NCBI GenBank assembly: GCA_937941095.1 | Contig: CALDYJ010000152.1 | Location: forward strand, 1 to 35,093 | Length of the DNA stretch: 35,093 nucleotides | DNA from: an uncultured Saprospiraceae bacterium | GTDB taxonomy: Bacteria; Bacteroidota; Bacteroidia; Chitinophagales; Saprospiraceae | Direction of reading: 5' to 3' | Translations under genes and position numbers: made by a program | The notes under the pieces: model-generated | Seen by the model: the letters and a program-made list of their open reading frames with translations, nothing else | Told to the model about the DNA's origin: nothing | Databases searched by the model: none | In this document: one piece after another, positions 1 through 12,800 of the stretch | Position numbering within the stretch: position 1 is the first letter of the stretch | How the letters are laid out: each line of letters begins with the position of its first letter

Positions 1-2480
1 TAATTCACAACCATTAGCATCTAATACTGTAACAGAATAATCTCCTGCAGGGACTCCTGTTAAGTCTTCCGTAGTATCACCATTACTCCACTCATATGTA
101 TAAGGAAGTGTTCCTCCTTCTACAGTGATATCAATGGAGCCATCACTATTCGTTCCTGTTTCAGGACTTACATTGTTGGTTCCAAATACTAATTCAGCAG
201 GTTCACCAACCACGAAGTTTTGTACATTCTCACAGCCATTAGCATCTATGAGTTCATAACTGTAATTACCTGGAGGTAAATTAGATATTTCTGTATCAGT
301 AGATCCTGTATTCCAAGCAAATTCGTATGGAGGAGTTCCTCCAGAAACGAGTACACTTATCAAACCATCATTTTCACCAAAACAAGACACATCTAATAAG
401 GTTAATAATTTAAATCCGAATGGATCAGGATCATCAACAGAAACGTCGTGAATGGCAATACATCCGTTAGCATCTGTTGCGGTAACTCTATAATTTCCAG
501 CTATTAAACCTTCTCTATATTCTCCAACAAATCCATCGTCCCAAACATATTCAAAAGGTGGTACACCTCCTTCTGCATTAATTGTCGCTGCACCATCTTC
601 AAATCCTCTACAGCTTGTTTGTTCACTTAGTGCTGAAGTAATGATATTGGTAGGTTGATCAACTTCAACAGAAAGTTCTATATCGAAACCTGTTGCATCT
701 GTAATGACAACGGTATAAATTCCCGCAGTTAAACCGGAAATTTCAGCGGTCATTTCTCCATTACTCCATAAATATTCAAATGGTGCTGTTCCTGAATTAA
801 CAACAACAGAAGCAGAACCATCATTACCTTCATAACAAAGTGTAGAAGTTGAATTGATGTCTGCAGCAAGAGAATTAGGCTCTGAAATCATATAGTCACC
901 GGTAATCTCACAACCGTTTGCATCAGTAACTACAACTGAATAAGATCCTCCAGACAAATTTGTAATGCTTTGAGTAGTAGCACCTGTAGACCAAAGGAAA
1001 GTATAAGGAGCTGTTCCTCCATCAACTAAAGCTTCAATTGATCCATCTGCTGCTCCAGCAAATGTAACATCACTTAATGGTGCAATTAGACTTAACTCAA
1101 TTGGACTAACTAAATCAAAAGACACATTTATCATACAACCATTAGCATCAATTACATCAGCAGAATAAGATCCTGCTCCAACATCAAATAAATCAAAAGC
1201 AGTTGAACCATTATTCCAAAGAATAGTATAAGGTGCAGTTCCACCAACTACATCTAAATCGATGCTTCCATTTTCATCACCAAAGCAAGCTACTTCACTT
1301 ACTATTGATTCATAACCAATTAGCTCTGGTTCATTTACCAAAACGGATGAAACTACTTGACAATTTTGAGCATCAACAGCAGTAACTTCATAAGATCCTG
1401 CTTCTAATCCTGAAATTGAAGAACCTGTCATTCCATTTGACCAAGTATAAGTGACATCTCCAGTTGCTCCAGTTATATTAACGGTTGCAGTTCCATCAAG
1501 GTCACCATTACAAGAAACATCTGATGTAGTAGCCATTGCTTCAACATCACATTCAACTTCATTTATCACTGTACTCAATTCTAAAGTACATCCATTAGCA
1601 TCTGTTATGATAACGCTGTAAGCTCCTGGTTCTAAATCGCTCAGCGAATTAGAACTAGAACCATTAGACCATGCATAAGTATATGGCATTGTACCACCAC
1701 TTACCATGACACTTGCAGTACCATCATTTACTTCATTGCCAGTCACTTGGTTAGCATTTATTCCACCAGCTAAAGCTGAAGGTTCAACCAGTTCCATCAT
1801 TAACTCAACTGTACAATTGTTTGCATCAGTTGCAATAACAGAATAAGCTCCTGCTTCTAAATTACTTTGTAAACTATTACCAGGGATTGTAGCCCCTGTA
1901 GTTTGGTTTGTCCAAGTATAAACTATTGGTTCAACAGCATCAGATAAACTTAAATCTAAAGTTCCATTCGTGCCACCATTACAAGTTACATCTGATGGTT
2001 CTAGAATTCCACCCATGATGCATTCGAAACGATCAATGGTAAAGAATTGTGTACTCATGCAACCGTTAGCATCAGTTACAATAACACTGTAAGTTCCTGG
2101 TGATAAACCAGCAATTGAACTTCCATTTGAACCATTGCTCCATTCATAAGTAAAAGGAGCTGTTCCACCAGTTACGTTTACGCTTATACTTCCATCTGCA
2201 GCTTCAAAAGTTCCTTCTGAAAGAACATTTGAAGTAACAGCTATTTCTGTTGGTTGATTTACATTTACTTCTTGAGATGTGCTACATCCATTAGCATCAG
2301 TAATCACCACAAAGTAAGTTCCAGAACCTAAACCAGAAGCAGTCATTTGATCTGTTCCATTTGACCATTGGTAGGTAAAAGGTGCAGTTCCCTGACTGAC
2401 GTTAGCAATGGCTGAACCATCACTATCACCATTACAAGACACTTCGCTGATTAAATCAGCTGAAGCCATTATGTCTTCAG
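1..2480 (-). repeat. Array of 11 SprB-type repeats in the first giant gene
   Basis: The DNA coding for the DANGC motif recurs about every 225 bp (for example near 12, 237, 465, 690, 912, 1138, 1590, 2063 and 2287). Each unit reads roughly xCxGxxDGSxxVxVxGG, then PYxYxWSNG, then AGxYxVxVTDANGC. Units 2, 4, 7 and 11 lack the first Cys. Unit 8 has DATG and unit 5 DAQNC in place of DANGC. The units are diverged at DNA level, so this is an old protein repeat rather than a recent tandem duplication. Confidence 0.9.
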
Positions 2481-5400
2481 CTTCTTCTACATTTACATCA
2501 GTACTTGATGTACAACCGTTGTCATTATTAGTAACGGTTAAGGTATAAGTACCTGCAGATCCAACATTTGGGTTTAAAGAAGCACCTCCTCCTGTAATCA
2601 TTCCATTTGAAGTAGACCATTGGTAGCTGAAGTTATTTCCTAAACTTGATCCATTTCCATCAAGAGTTTGATTTGGTGTATTACACGTGATCATTCCATT
2701 TGAAACAGCATTTGCATCTGGTGTTGCAGTATTTTCTGTAACTGTTGAACTAGCCATAGAAGTACAACCATTGCTTGCATCTACAACTAATAATGTATAA
2801 GTACCTGCCGCTGCAGCAAAGTATGTATTTTGATTAGCACCTGCAATAGGGTTACCATTACCGTCTAACCATTGGTAATTTATATTTCCTCCTGTACTCG
2901 TAGCTCCTCCTCCAAGTGTAATGTTTTGATTATTACAATTGATTTCTGCATTTGCTTGAACATCTGCTGTAGGTTGCGCATCGTTTTCATTAACAGTAAC
3001 AGAAGTCGTAACATCACATTCGTTATCTAAGTTAGTTAAAGTAAGCTGGTATGTGCCAGGAGCATTTATCATTGGAGTAAGCGTATTTGCACCACTTGCA
3101 ATGCTTCCATCTGCAGTCGTCCAAAGTATTTCTATGTTGCTTCCATTTGTTGAATTTCCTGCATTAAGCGTTAATTCTGAAGTCAAACAATTTAGGTCAC
3201 TTGGCGTATCAATAACAGCTGTTGGAACATCTGTATTTTGGATAACTTCCACTGTACTTTCCGCGGTACAACCATTACTTGTATTTGTAATTAATACCGT
3301 ATAAGATCCTGCCGAACCAACTTCAGGATTAAGCGTGTTTTGACCACTTAATATATTTCCACCAGTCCACTGAATCATATAATCAGCTTGAGAAGCTAAT
3401 ATTTCTGCATTTAGCATTGTTGAGTTTTCAACACAAGTCAACTCACTACCTCCATTAGCCAAAATAGCTGGTGTCGCTAAATTTTCTTCAACCGTCACTG
3501 AACTTGTAGCTACACATCCATTACTTGGATCTGTAACCATTACTGTATAGGTACCAGCTTGATTAACTTGTGGTGAAGCAGATTGGCCTCCAGACACGAT
3601 GCTTCCATCTGCAGTAGACCAGTTATAAGTTGCGCCTCCATTCGTGGCATTTGCATTAAGACTTACAGTCATTTCTGTACAAGTGACATCATTAGGATCT
3701 GATAAATCAAATTCTGGTTCAGCAAAATTGCTGTTAATGGTAATCACTTCTTGATTCTCGCAACCACTATCTGGATCAGTCACAGTCAATGTGTAAGTCC
3801 CAGCTTGGTCAACCATAATATTAGCTCCATTGTCTTGCGTCACATTTCCATCATTGGTAGACCATACGTAAGTCAAATTTGGATCATTGGTTATGGAAGA
3901 AATTTCTGAAGTAGAAAAAGTACAATTGATTTCATTATTTGAAGCTAAACTCAAATCTGGTGCATCAGAATTTTCGCTAACTGTAACACTAAAATCATTT
4001 GAACAACCTGTAAAAATATCTGTGATGGTAAGTACATAAGTACCAGGAGCAGTTGCTTCTGAATTTAAAGAATTCGCTCCATTTCCTAACGTTCCATTAC
4101 TAGTAGACCAAGTAATATTTACTCCTTGTAAATCTCCATCGTAAGTTGCATTTAATTGAGAGGTTCCTGTGAGACAATTAATTTCATCAGGAGTTCCTAT
4201 TTCTGCTTGAGGGTCACTTAAAAATTGATCGATGGTAACTGATGCTTCAGTTTGACATCCTGTATCATCTACTGTTGCTACATAAGTATATGTTCCAGGT
4301 TCTGAAATACTAACGTCATTTGAGTTAGCGATAACATCACCATTAGAATTAAGCCATTGTACTGAAACTGCACTTGGTCCGGTAGCAGAACCAGACAAGG
4401 TTGTGCTTGTCGTAATACAATCTAAATCTTCAGTTGCACTAAGTGCTACTTCTGGATCACCTTCTCCTCCGATGACATCAATGTCAACTGTTGCCGTACA
4501 TCCACTCGTAGGATGGGTTACTAATAAAGTGTACATCCCAGCAGAACTTACAGAAGGGTTAGCCCCATCTTCTCCTGATGAAAAAGTCCCATCGGCAGTT
4601 TGCCATTCATAAATCAAATCAACATCTGTTGGTCCAACTGTAATGCCATCAAAAGTAACATTTGGATCTATGCATTGTAAATCATAAGAAGTGGTAGTGA
4701 CTTCTAATTCAACAGCTGTAAAATCTTCATAAACCGCTGTAGAAGCCGTGGATTCGCAACCGTTAAAAGTATTAATGATGGTTAAATAATAAAAACCTTC
4801 ATCGTCTACAACGGGTGTAGGTCCATCCTCCCCGCTAACAAAGTTACCGGCAAAGTCTGTCCAAATGAATTCATATTCTTCACCCAGAGTAGATCCCGAA
4901 GCATCTAATACTATGGTTGGGTTTTCACAATTAATATAATAAATGTCCTCAGCGATAATCGCTTCAGGAGGTGTAAAGTTATCTTCAACTTCTTGAGAAG
5001 CAATTGCTGAACATCCTGATTCTACATTTACAACTACAAAGTCATAAATTCCAGGTTCTGTTACATTGAGCGTCATTTCTTCTTCTCCAGGAAGTAGCAT
5101 CCCATCTTTACTCCAATAAGCACTAATGCTGTTTGGATTGCTTGCTATTGATCTAACTGAACCTTCAAGTATAATTTCAGGGTCATTGCAAGACAAGAAA
5201 TCTGGTTCTTCTAGATCAGCATGTAAATCATCAACGAAAACTTTAACCTGATCTTCGGAATTACATACGCCCCCAAAATAGATATCATCAAGGCCTAATA
5301 AGTTACCATAATCCGATGGGCAATTATCATAGATGCATACTTCTACTTGAGTTGCATTTCCAGAATTCCATTCTCTAAATAAGTCATCCCAAACACAAAA

Positions 5401-6483
5401 TTCAAGAGGAGTTCTAAAATCTTCTCCAATTTGAACTCCGTTAAAAGTTACATATAAGTTAGGAACGCAGTAAGTTTCGTCGCCATCTCCAACGAGTCCT
5501 CCACCGTTTCCATTGTTATCATCATCACAAGCATCACCAACTCCATTACCATCTCTATCCTGCTGATCTGCGTTTGCTACATCCGGGCAATTATCCGAAG
5601 CATTTGGAATCCCATCTCCATCTGTATCTCCTCCTGCACCAGTATCACAAGCATCACCTTGACCATTGCCATCAGCATCTTCTTGACCTGGGTTAGGTGT
5701 ACCTGGACAATTATCCATAGAATCACAAACCCCATCGCCATCTCTGTCTGGATCAGTATCATCACAATTTCCATCGTTAGGAGTTTGATCATCTGGATCT
5801 GGAAGGGGCGGTCTTATTACTGGTCCGCAAGTTGCAGTCCACGCTTGGAATATATAGTCTGTATTATTTGTTACAGTATAAGTTTGACACCAAACCCTGC
5901 TTTCTCTTTCAGCAAGATTGAATAATGCAAATGCACCTCCACCTGTGTGATCATCACAAAAATCAAACAGTGCTCCATATCCTCCCTGAATAGAATTCGT
6001 AACAATGCCATAGTAACCTACATCAATTAATGGAAATCCTGGATCTCCAAAATCATCTGGATCTCTTGTATCATCTCCATCATCTGGTGGTGGTGGAATA
6101 CGAGGTACTGTAAAATGGAAGTAATCTGAAACAAATTCTGGAGAAGGATCATCAAGAAATTCTGTTCCAAAATCTCCGAATATAGCCTGATTCTCTGTAT
6201 AAATTTTCGCTTCAAAATTAAAGCAAGACGTTTTATCTACAAAGATGTCTAAGTTTCTATCGTCTTCATTACCTATTAAGTTGCCATTTTCATCTGTCCA
6301 AAAATATTTGGCAACATTATCGGATACTGCACCAGATAAACTTACATTATCTCCATTTGGATGTTGACATAATTGTATGTCTTGGCCTGCATAAATGTAG
6401 GCATCACAATTGTAGGATTGTGCAAAAAGAGAAGAATTGCTCAATACGAAGCAGACACTAAGGAAATAGTAGAGTTTTCTCAT
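1..6483 (-). CDS. Giant secreted SprB/Ig-repeat surface protein with TSP3 repeats (3' end cut off)
   Basis: The reading frame is open from an ATG at 6483 to the left window edge (2161 codons), so the C-terminus lies outside. Residues 1-22 form a signal peptide ending SSLFAQ. A head of about 400 residues of no family I recognise contains two thrombospondin type 3-like calcium repeats (about 241-328). Then come 11 Ig/PKD-like units of about 83 aa (about 421-1334) and 11 SprB-type units of about 75 aa, with WSNG and DANGC signatures, running to the edge. In known relatives such proteins are exported by T9SS and act as cell-surface adhesins or gliding motility proteins. The SprB array parallels that of the next gene upstream, whose last unit is followed by a sorting domain. 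I therefore infer that about 90-100 codons are missing, including a T9SS domain. The substrate or ligand is unknown. Confidence 0.9.
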   Translation of the reverse strand, partial: MRKLYYFLSVCFVLSNSSLFAQSYNCDAYIYAGQDIQLCQHPNGDNVSLSGAVSDNVAKYFWTDENGNLIGNEDDRNLDIFVDKTSCFNFEAKIYTENQAIFGDFGTEFLDDPSPEFVSDYFHFTVPRIPPPPDDGDDTRDPDDFGDPGFPLIDVGYYGIVTNSIQGGYGALFDFCDDHTGGGAFALFNLAERESRVWCQTYTVTNNTDYIFQAWTATCGPVIRPPLPDPDDQTPNDGNCDDTDPDRDGDGVCDSMDNCPGTPNPGQEDADGNGQGDACDTGAGGDTDGDGIPNASDNCPDVANADQQDRDGNGVGDACDDDNNGNGGGLVGDGDETYCVPNLYVTFNGVQIGEDFRTPLEFCVWDDLFREWNSGNATQVEVCIYDNCPSDYGNLLGLDDIYFGGVCNSEDQVKVFVDDLHADLEEPDFLSCNDPEIILEGSVRSIASNPNSISAYWSKDGMLLPGEEEMTLNVTEPGIYDFVVVNVESGCSAIASQEVEDNFTPPEAIIAEDIYYINCENPTIVLDASGSTLGEEYEFIWTDFAGNFVSGEDGPTPVVDDEGFYYLTIINTFNGCESTASTAVYEDFTAVELEVTTTSYDLQCIDPNVTFDGITVGPTDVDLIYEWQTADGTFSSGEDGANPSVSSAGMYTLLVTHPTSGCTATVDIDVIGGEGDPEVALSATEDLDCITTSTTLSGSATGPSAVSVQWLNSNGDVIANSNDVSISEPGTYTYVATVDDTGCQTEASVTIDQFLSDPQAEIGTPDEINCLTGTSQLNATYDGDLQGVNITWSTSNGTLGNGANSLNSEATAPGTYVLTITDIFTGCSNDFSVTVSENSDAPDLSLASNNEINCTFSTSEISSITNDPNLTYVWSTNDGNVTQDNGANIMVDQAGTYTLTVTDPDSGCENQEVITINSNFAEPEFDLSDPNDVTCTEMTVSLNANATNGGATYNWSTADGSIVSGGQSASPQVNQAGTYTVMVTDPSNGCVATSSVTVEENLATPAILANGGSELTCVENSTMLNAEILASQADYMIQWTGGNILSGQNTLNPEVGSAGSYTVLITNTSNGCTAESTVEVIQNTDVPTAVIDTPSDLNCLTSELTLNAGNSTNGSNIEILWTTADGSIASGANTLTPMINAPGTYQLTLTNLDNECDVTTSVTVNENDAQPTADVQANAEINCNNQNITLGGGATSTGGNINYQWLDGNGNPIAGANQNTYFAAAAGTYTLLVVDASNGCTSMASSTVTENTATPDANAVSNGMITCNTPNQTLDGNGSSLGNNFSYQWSTSNGMITGGGASLNPNVGSAGTYTLTVTNNDNGCTSSTDVNVEEAEDIMASADLISEVSCNGDSDGSAIANVSQGTAPFTYQWSNGTDQMTASGLGSGTYFVVITDANGCSTSQEVNVNQPTEIAVTSNVLSEGTFEAADGSISVNVTGGTAPFTYEWSNGSNGSSIAGLSPGTYSVIVTDANGCMSTQFFTIDRFECIMGGILEPSDVTCNGGTNGTLDLSLSDAVEPIVYTWTNQTTGATIPGNSLQSNLEAGAYSVIATDANNCTVELMMELVEPSALAGGINANQVTGNEVNDGTASVMVSGGTMPYTYAWSNGSSSNSLSDLEPGAYSVIITDANGCTLELSTVINEVECDVEAMATTSDVSCNGDLDGTATVNITGATGDVTYTWSNGMTGSSISGLEAGSYEVTAVDAQNCQVVSSVLVNEPELIGYESIVSEVACFGDENGSIDLDVVGGTAPYTILWNNGSTAFDLFDVGAGSYSADVIDANGCMINVSFDLVSPIELSLIAPLSDVTFAGAADGSIEALVDGGTAPYTFLWSTGATTQSITNLSGGSYSVVVTDANGCEITGDYMISEPNSLAADINSTSTLCYEGNDGSASVVVNSGTAPFEYLWSNGEMTAEISGLTAGIYTVVITDATGFDIELSVEVDQPTNIITSALSEQTSCRGFEDGAATINAEGGVPPFEYVWDDGFVGEYREGLIAGNYRVTATDANGCIAIHDVSVDDPDPFGFKLLTLLDVSCFGENDGLISVLVSGGTPPYEFAWNTGSTDTEISNLPPGNYSYELIDANGCENVQNFVVGEPAELVFGTNNVSPETGTNSDGSIDITVEGGTLPYTYEWSNGDTTEDLTGVPAGDYSVTVLDANGCEL
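2481..5220 (-). repeat. Array of 11 Ig/PKD-like repeats in the first giant gene
   Basis: Eleven units of about 83 aa each start with a Cys after two or three residues (such as INC or LTC). They continue with a W in a YxWxTxxG-like strand, then SAGTYTLxVTN and a second Cys in a DNGC or SNGC motif. The spacing of Cys, Trp and the AGTY strand is typical of beta-sandwich stalk domains in secreted Bacteroidota proteins. They likely form a spacer between the head and the SprB array. Confidence 0.8.
5500..5763 (-). repeat. Thrombospondin type 3-like calcium-binding repeats
   Basis: Residues 241-328 of the first giant protein hold two Asp-rich units with the pattern DxDGDGxxDxxDNCP, followed by QxDxDGNGxGDACD. 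This is the calcium-binding signature of thrombospondin type 3 repeats, common in outer-membrane and secreted proteins. They probably need calcium to fold and act as a rigid linker between the N-terminal head and the Ig-like stalk. Confidence 0.85.
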
Positions 6484-6820
6484 AAGAAGAGGTTTGTTCG
6501 AATTTTAGAAAGATAGGTTAAGTATATATGTTAAATTTTACCTGATTAATTAGTTTTAAACACTTTTAAATATACTGACTTTAAACCAAATATGTCGGAT
6601 AAAGTGCCAATACACTTAATTTTGTCAAATATTTACACAGCTCTACAATATTATAGACGTCATTTAAATGGTAATCGTTGGAATTTGCCAATTTTTATTT
6701 TCTCAGTAAAATTCTTTTCTAAAAAAATGCTTAGGATTCATTCCTTTTCCAGTCATTTAATAAAAGACTTTTTTATACCAAAATGTGACAAAAATATTTT
6801 CATTTTTATCAAACATCGTA
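6484..6820. other. Intergenic region between the two giant genes
   Basis: This 337 bp AT-rich gap holds the 3' flank of the metalloprotease gene and the 5' flank of the first giant gene. On the minus strand a run of seven T (6721-6727) follows a weak 4-bp inverted repeat, too weak to call a terminator. I find no convincing Bacteroidota promoter (TTTG plus TAnnTTTG) near 6483. An 81-codon plus-strand frame (6592-6837) crosses the gap but shows no recognisable protein character. Confidence 0.6.
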
Positions 6821-9800
6821 TTATTCAATTCTACTAAGAATTACTTTTTTGGTCATCTGTTTCTCGCCATCTCTCAAACTTAATATGTAAACGCCGTTTG
6901 GTAAATTTGAAAGTGAAATTGTTTCTTTAATATTTGTACTTTTTTGTGTGATTCTTTTTAAGATTTGGTGACCATGAATATCTCTGAGTACCATTTCCAA
7001 AGAAGTATTTATTTCTTGAATCACAATTACGTTAATCAATTCATTGGTTGGATTAGGATAAACGTTAAAAACAGAAGTATTTAATATTTCAGAATTACTA
7101 ACCATCATTTCGATTTGAATAATTTCAGAAGTTATTTCACAACCATTTGCATCAGTAACCACCAGACTATAGGTACCAGCTGGGAGATTCTCAATGTTTG
7201 AAGTCAATGCTCCATTACTCCATAAGTAAGTGTAAGGAGGTGCACCACCTGTCACATCTACATTTATAAAGCCATCGTCTAGACCGGTCGTGGCATCTCC
7301 AGTTTCTGTTACTTCTAAAAATATTTCTGCACCTTGATCAATAAATACACTTTGAATATCCGTACATCCGGAACCATCAGTCAAGGTAAATTCATAAGTT
7401 CCTGTCCCTAATCCATTTATTGTATTTCCTTCTTCTCCATTAGACCAAGTGTACGTATAAGTCTCATTTCCACCAGTTGAATTTACTGTAATACTCCCAG
7501 TTTTCCCACCAAAACATCCAGCATCCATAAGTTGAAAGTCATGAGCAAAATCTTCAGGCCCAGAGACAGATACATCGTGAATAGCTAAACAGCCATTTGC
7601 ATCAGTTACTGATACTTGATATATGCCTACCTGTAGATTTTCTACGGCTTGATTTGTAGAACCATCATCCCATAAATACTCAAAAGGTTCTACTCCACCT
7701 GTCACTGTGATTGAAGCGAGACCATTAGCATCACCAAAACATGTTACTCCTTCAGAAATTCCGAAAGTTAATATTTGCTCAGGCTGAGTAATGTTTACGT
7801 CTAGCTCTATTGTTAAGCCTGTTGCATCTGTGACTTGAACAGTATAAGTACCTGCAATTAGCCCTTCAATAGTTTGGTTCGTACTGCCAGTACTCCAGAG
7901 GTATTGATATGGCGCAGTTCCAGAACTAACTGCCACACTCGCAGAGCCATTATTTCCTTCAAAACACAAGACATCAATTGTTGTTGCCTCTGCTAATAGT
8001 GCCCCAGGTTCTGTGATGACAAAGCTTTCGGTTATGATACAACCGTTTGCATCGGTGACTTCAACATCATAGCTGCCTGGCTCTAATCCGATTAAATCTG
8101 AATCGCTTGAACCATTTGACCAAGTGTAAGTATAGGGAGAAGTTCCTCCCCCAACCATTAAAACAATGCTGCCATTGGCCATTCCATTTACACTAACATT
8201 ACTACTTAGCCCCTCTAAACTCAATGCCATTGGTTCATTTACAACAATACTTGCTTCAGATTCACAACCATTAGCATCTGTAACTTCTACAGTATATTGA
8301 CCTGCTGTCAAATTTTGTAAAGCTGTGCTTTCCATTCCATTGTTCCAAAGTATTTCATATGGGGCAATACCTCCTTCTATATTTACATCGATGGACCCGT
8401 TTGACTCACCAAAACAATTCACATCATCACTATCCAATCCTAATACCAAAGCAAGAGGTTCTTCCAATTGTATATTTAAAATCAAAGGACAATCTTGCGC
8501 ATCTAAAACAGTAACGGAATAAGCTCCTGCAGCTAATCCTTCTATTACAGCACCAGTCATACCATTAGACCAAAGTATGTCAAATGGTTCAACTCCGGCA
8601 GTGATGTCTAACAAAGCAGATCCGTTTTGACCTGCTGCACAACTTATATCTACTCCGCTAAGTGATCCTTGGATGGTACAATCAATGTCCTCAATGACGC
8701 CTTCTATGTTCATACTACATCCATTAGCATCAGTAACTTCTAAGGTATAAATTCCAGCTGCTAGTCCCACAATTTCTTCGGACGTAGCGCCATTGCTCCA
8801 TAAATAAGTATATGGTGCAGTACCACCCAAAACTGAAGCTGTAAGGCTTCCATCATTGGCCCCTGTTCCCGATATTTGTGCATCAAGCAATTGAATGTTT
8901 AATGCACCTGGTTCTGTCAAAGTGGTTGATATTTCGTAAGAACAATTATCTCCATTATTTACAATTAGAGTATAAATACCTGCTCCAAGGTTTTCAATGG
9001 TTTGCGCATTGCCAATCACATTTCCTGATGCATCTAGCCAATTAAAAGAAGGTAATCCATTTTCACCCATTAATTGTGCTGTAATGAAGCCATCAGTACC
9101 GCCATTACAAAGAATATTACTCTCTGATAGTTCAGCCTGAAAATTACATTGATAAGCATCAATCGTAAATGTTTGTTCAACAATACAATTATTAGCATCT
9201 GTTATAATTACACTATACTCACCTGCTGCAAGATTAAAATTACCTGCTGTAGTAATTCCATTTGACCATGCATAAGTATATGGAGGTGTTCCATCAAAAA
9301 CCATTACTTCTGCTCCTCCATTGTTTCCACCGAAAGAAGACTCATTGTAAAAGTTAGAAGTTAAGTTTAGTTCACTAGGTTGATTTATGTTTATGGTTTG
9401 ATTTGTTTCACATCCGTTGGCATCCGATATAGCTACTTCATATTGACCAGCACTTAAATTTGTTGCTGTCATTGTAGTAGCGCCATTGGACCATAAGAAT
9501 GTAAAAGGGCCAGTTCCATTTTGGACATTTACCATAGCTGATGCTTCCGAGCCTCCAAAACATGAGACATTATTTATTTGCGAAATCGTAGCGGCTAAAT
9601 CATCAACTTGATTGACTAAAACGCTCGAACTTGCAGTACAACCATTTGAAAGATCTGTAACTAATAAAAGATAAGTTCCAGCCGCATTAACTTCAACTTG
9701 CACCTGATCAATTCCGGATACAATACTTCCATTACTGGTACTCCAAGAATAAGTAAAGTTAGGTCCAATGGAAGAATTAGTTCCATTTAAGTTAAGTGTA

Positions 9801-12800
9801 TTTTGATCACAACCTAATGAAGCTTCTGCCCCTGCATCTGCAATCGGTTCATTAAAATCTGCTTCAACAATGACAGATGATTCAACACTGCAACCGCTGC
9901 CAATATCCGTGGCGATTAAAGTATAAGTTCCTGCCAGATTTACTTCTGGATTTAAACTATTTCCTCCACTTACAATGCCTGGTCCTGACCAAGAATAAGT
10001 ATAGATGGCTGCAAAAGATCCTGTTCCTTGTAAGGTTACAATAGGCGTATTGCAGTTTAAATATTGCGTTTCACCAGCATTTGCTACTGGAACATTTTGG
10101 TTCCCTACAACGGAAACATCGGTTGTTGTTGAACAACCTGTGATTGAGTTAGTCACTTCAACTACATAGTCCCCTACGCTATTCACAATGATAGTATTTG
10201 TCCCTTGACCTGATACTATATTTCCATTTGCAGTTGTCCATACAAATACATCTCCATTATTGTTTAGGTCTGTTACATTGAGTGTTACGTTTGATAATTG
10301 ACAGGTTATTTCTCCCGAAGAAGCAATGGATACATCTGGACTAGTAAAATCTGCAAACACTTGAACAGAATTTGTCTCAACACAACCATTATCAGTATTT
10401 GTTACCGCCAAAGTATAAGTTCCTGCAGCATCAATCTCTGGATTTAAAGTTTGGTCATTGTTTAAAATGTTTCCGTCAGTTGTTGTCCATTGATAAGTAA
10501 AATCGTTTCCTGTAGAGGATCCGCTCCCATTCAAATTCAAAGATGAATTGTAACAATTTAATGTGGCGGTTTGGCCAGGATTTGATGTTGGTGCATTCGT
10601 ATCCGCTTCTACGCTTATGGTGACTGAATTAGAACAGCCATTATCAAGATTTGTAACGGTGATTGTATAATCTCCTGCAAGCGTGACATCTGCACTAGCG
10701 GCATTAAATCCAGCTTCAATATTCCCATTGGTGGTTCCCCAATTATAACTGGCATTATTAACATCCGTTGTAACGGCTAAGATAACGGTACCATTATTAC
10801 AAGTGATTAGTTGAGGTTCTTCATATTGGATTTGAGGCTCTTCAGAAATATCCATCACTGTGACGCTATTACTTGATGCACAGCCGTTGTCTAAATTTGT
10901 TACAGTCAAAGTGTACATACCTGCAGCACTTATGCTTGGGTTAAGGCCATCTGCACCACTTGTGATTATCCCATTAGTGGTCGTCCAAATGTATTCAAAA
11001 TTACCAGTTTGAGAAGAAGCACTTCCGTCTAAGCTCAAAGTAGTGGTTTGACAATCAAGACTAGCTGCTTCTGCTATAATAGCATCAGGTAAAGCTAGAT
11101 CAGCATCTACAGAAATACTCATTTCATTTGTACAATCATCTACAGTGTTTGTTATTAATAAATTATAAGTACCAGCAAGATCTACTTCTGGATTTAAGGT
11201 GTTTGCTCCACTGATGATATTACCATCTAGAGTAGTCCATAGATATGTAAAATCATTGCCCGAACTAGAATCACTTGCATCTAATTCTACTACTTGGTCA
11301 TTACAATTAATTACTAATGGTGTATTTATAATTACTTCAGGCGCATCTCCTGCTTCCACTAATATTTGTTCAGAGGTATGAAAACAACCAAATGCATCCA
11401 CTACCGTAACATCGTATTGTCCAGCAGGAATGTCTACTTGGTCTTCTGTGTCATACCTATTACTCCAAAAATGGATGTAACCTGGTTCACCTCCAGAAAC
11501 AGAAATATCAATTGCTCCAGTGAATCCACCTTGACAATCTGCATTTGTAATGCTTTCAACAGTAATTTCGATGTTTTCAGCAGATCCTCTGATTTCAATT
11601 GGAGGAGTTATGGCTATATCATTATTTGCATCGACAACCGAGCAAAAGTATGTCCCTGGCTTTAAGTCTTCTTGGTGATCTTCATTTCCTGCAATATTCC
11701 AGAAATATAAGTAATCTTCTCTACCTCCAGTCACTAAAACTTGAATTGCTCCATCTTCGTATCCTTTACATGTTTCATCACTGACACTAACAACTGAAAT
11801 TTCTAATGGTAAAGTTGGGTCCCCGCCACCAGGAGGTGGATCTGCTGGACATAAGTTAAAACATCCACTGTTTATTTTTCCGCTTATGGTATTGCTAATT
11901 GTAGCTGTGGTTCCTGCAGACCATACATTTGTATTATTCACAAAAGGAGACATAATAAATCCTCCTCCTCCATCATGGCCTGCTGCCATGTTGTGCCCGA
12001 TTTCATGCGAAGCGACAACCCTGATTAAACTTGCATTACTTGAAAAATCTTGAATGGCATGATACTTTAAGTTAGTACATGGAGTTCCATTGCCAGTTAG
12101 GTATGCAATCCCAATCGTTCCTCCTGTAAAATCTCGATTAGTCCAAATTTGGCCTAAATCAATAGGTACACCAAAGCCATTGCCTTCCCCCCAAGCTCTG
12201 AAGCTTCCAAGCAAAGCTCCTGCTCCAGGATCATTTGTCCACGGATCGCATGTTAAGCAGGTAGAGATAAATTGTGTAACTATCTTAAACTTAAGTTGAT
12301 GATTAAATTCGTCATCATAATTGGTTTCAACATTGTTCATTACGCCAATGTTATGATTCTCTACTCCATTGACTCCACCATATTTTAGTCGCATTCCATA
12401 ATCAGAAGCAATGCCTAATTCTAGTTCATAACAAGCCAATAATTTTTCTTGTCCATTGCTCATGGAATTAATAGACTCTTCATGAGAATGTGCATGTTCG
12501 TGTAATTCAAAAGCTGCACATTTATTGTTCTCAGATGGAATAACATCAGTTTCTGCATAAACAACAAAGTGATCTGCTTTTGCAGAGGCATCAAAATAAC
12601 TTGCAGGTTCTATAAAGTATTTAACATCATCTTGTGTTATAAATCCATAGATAAATCCATCGTCAATAGTCAGTCTTACTTCTTCTCCTCTACTGTTATT
12701 TATGATTCCTTTATAAGATTTTATAGGTCCGGGTTCTAAAAGTTCTCTGCCTTTTTCTGTTTGGATTGTCAAAGTGTAATTTTCAGCTCGAACGTCATTT

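Noticed and set aside
1..6483. Possible CRISPR or satellite array because of the regular 225-bp spacing
   Set aside because: The repeats stay in one long open frame and encode SprB/Ig domains; the DNA units are diverged and there are no short identical repeats with unique spacers.
6592..6837. An 81-codon plus-strand frame in the gap between the giant genes
   Set aside because: It has AT-driven, low-complexity composition, no recognisable domain, and overlaps the 3' end of the metalloprotease gene. I treat it as chance.
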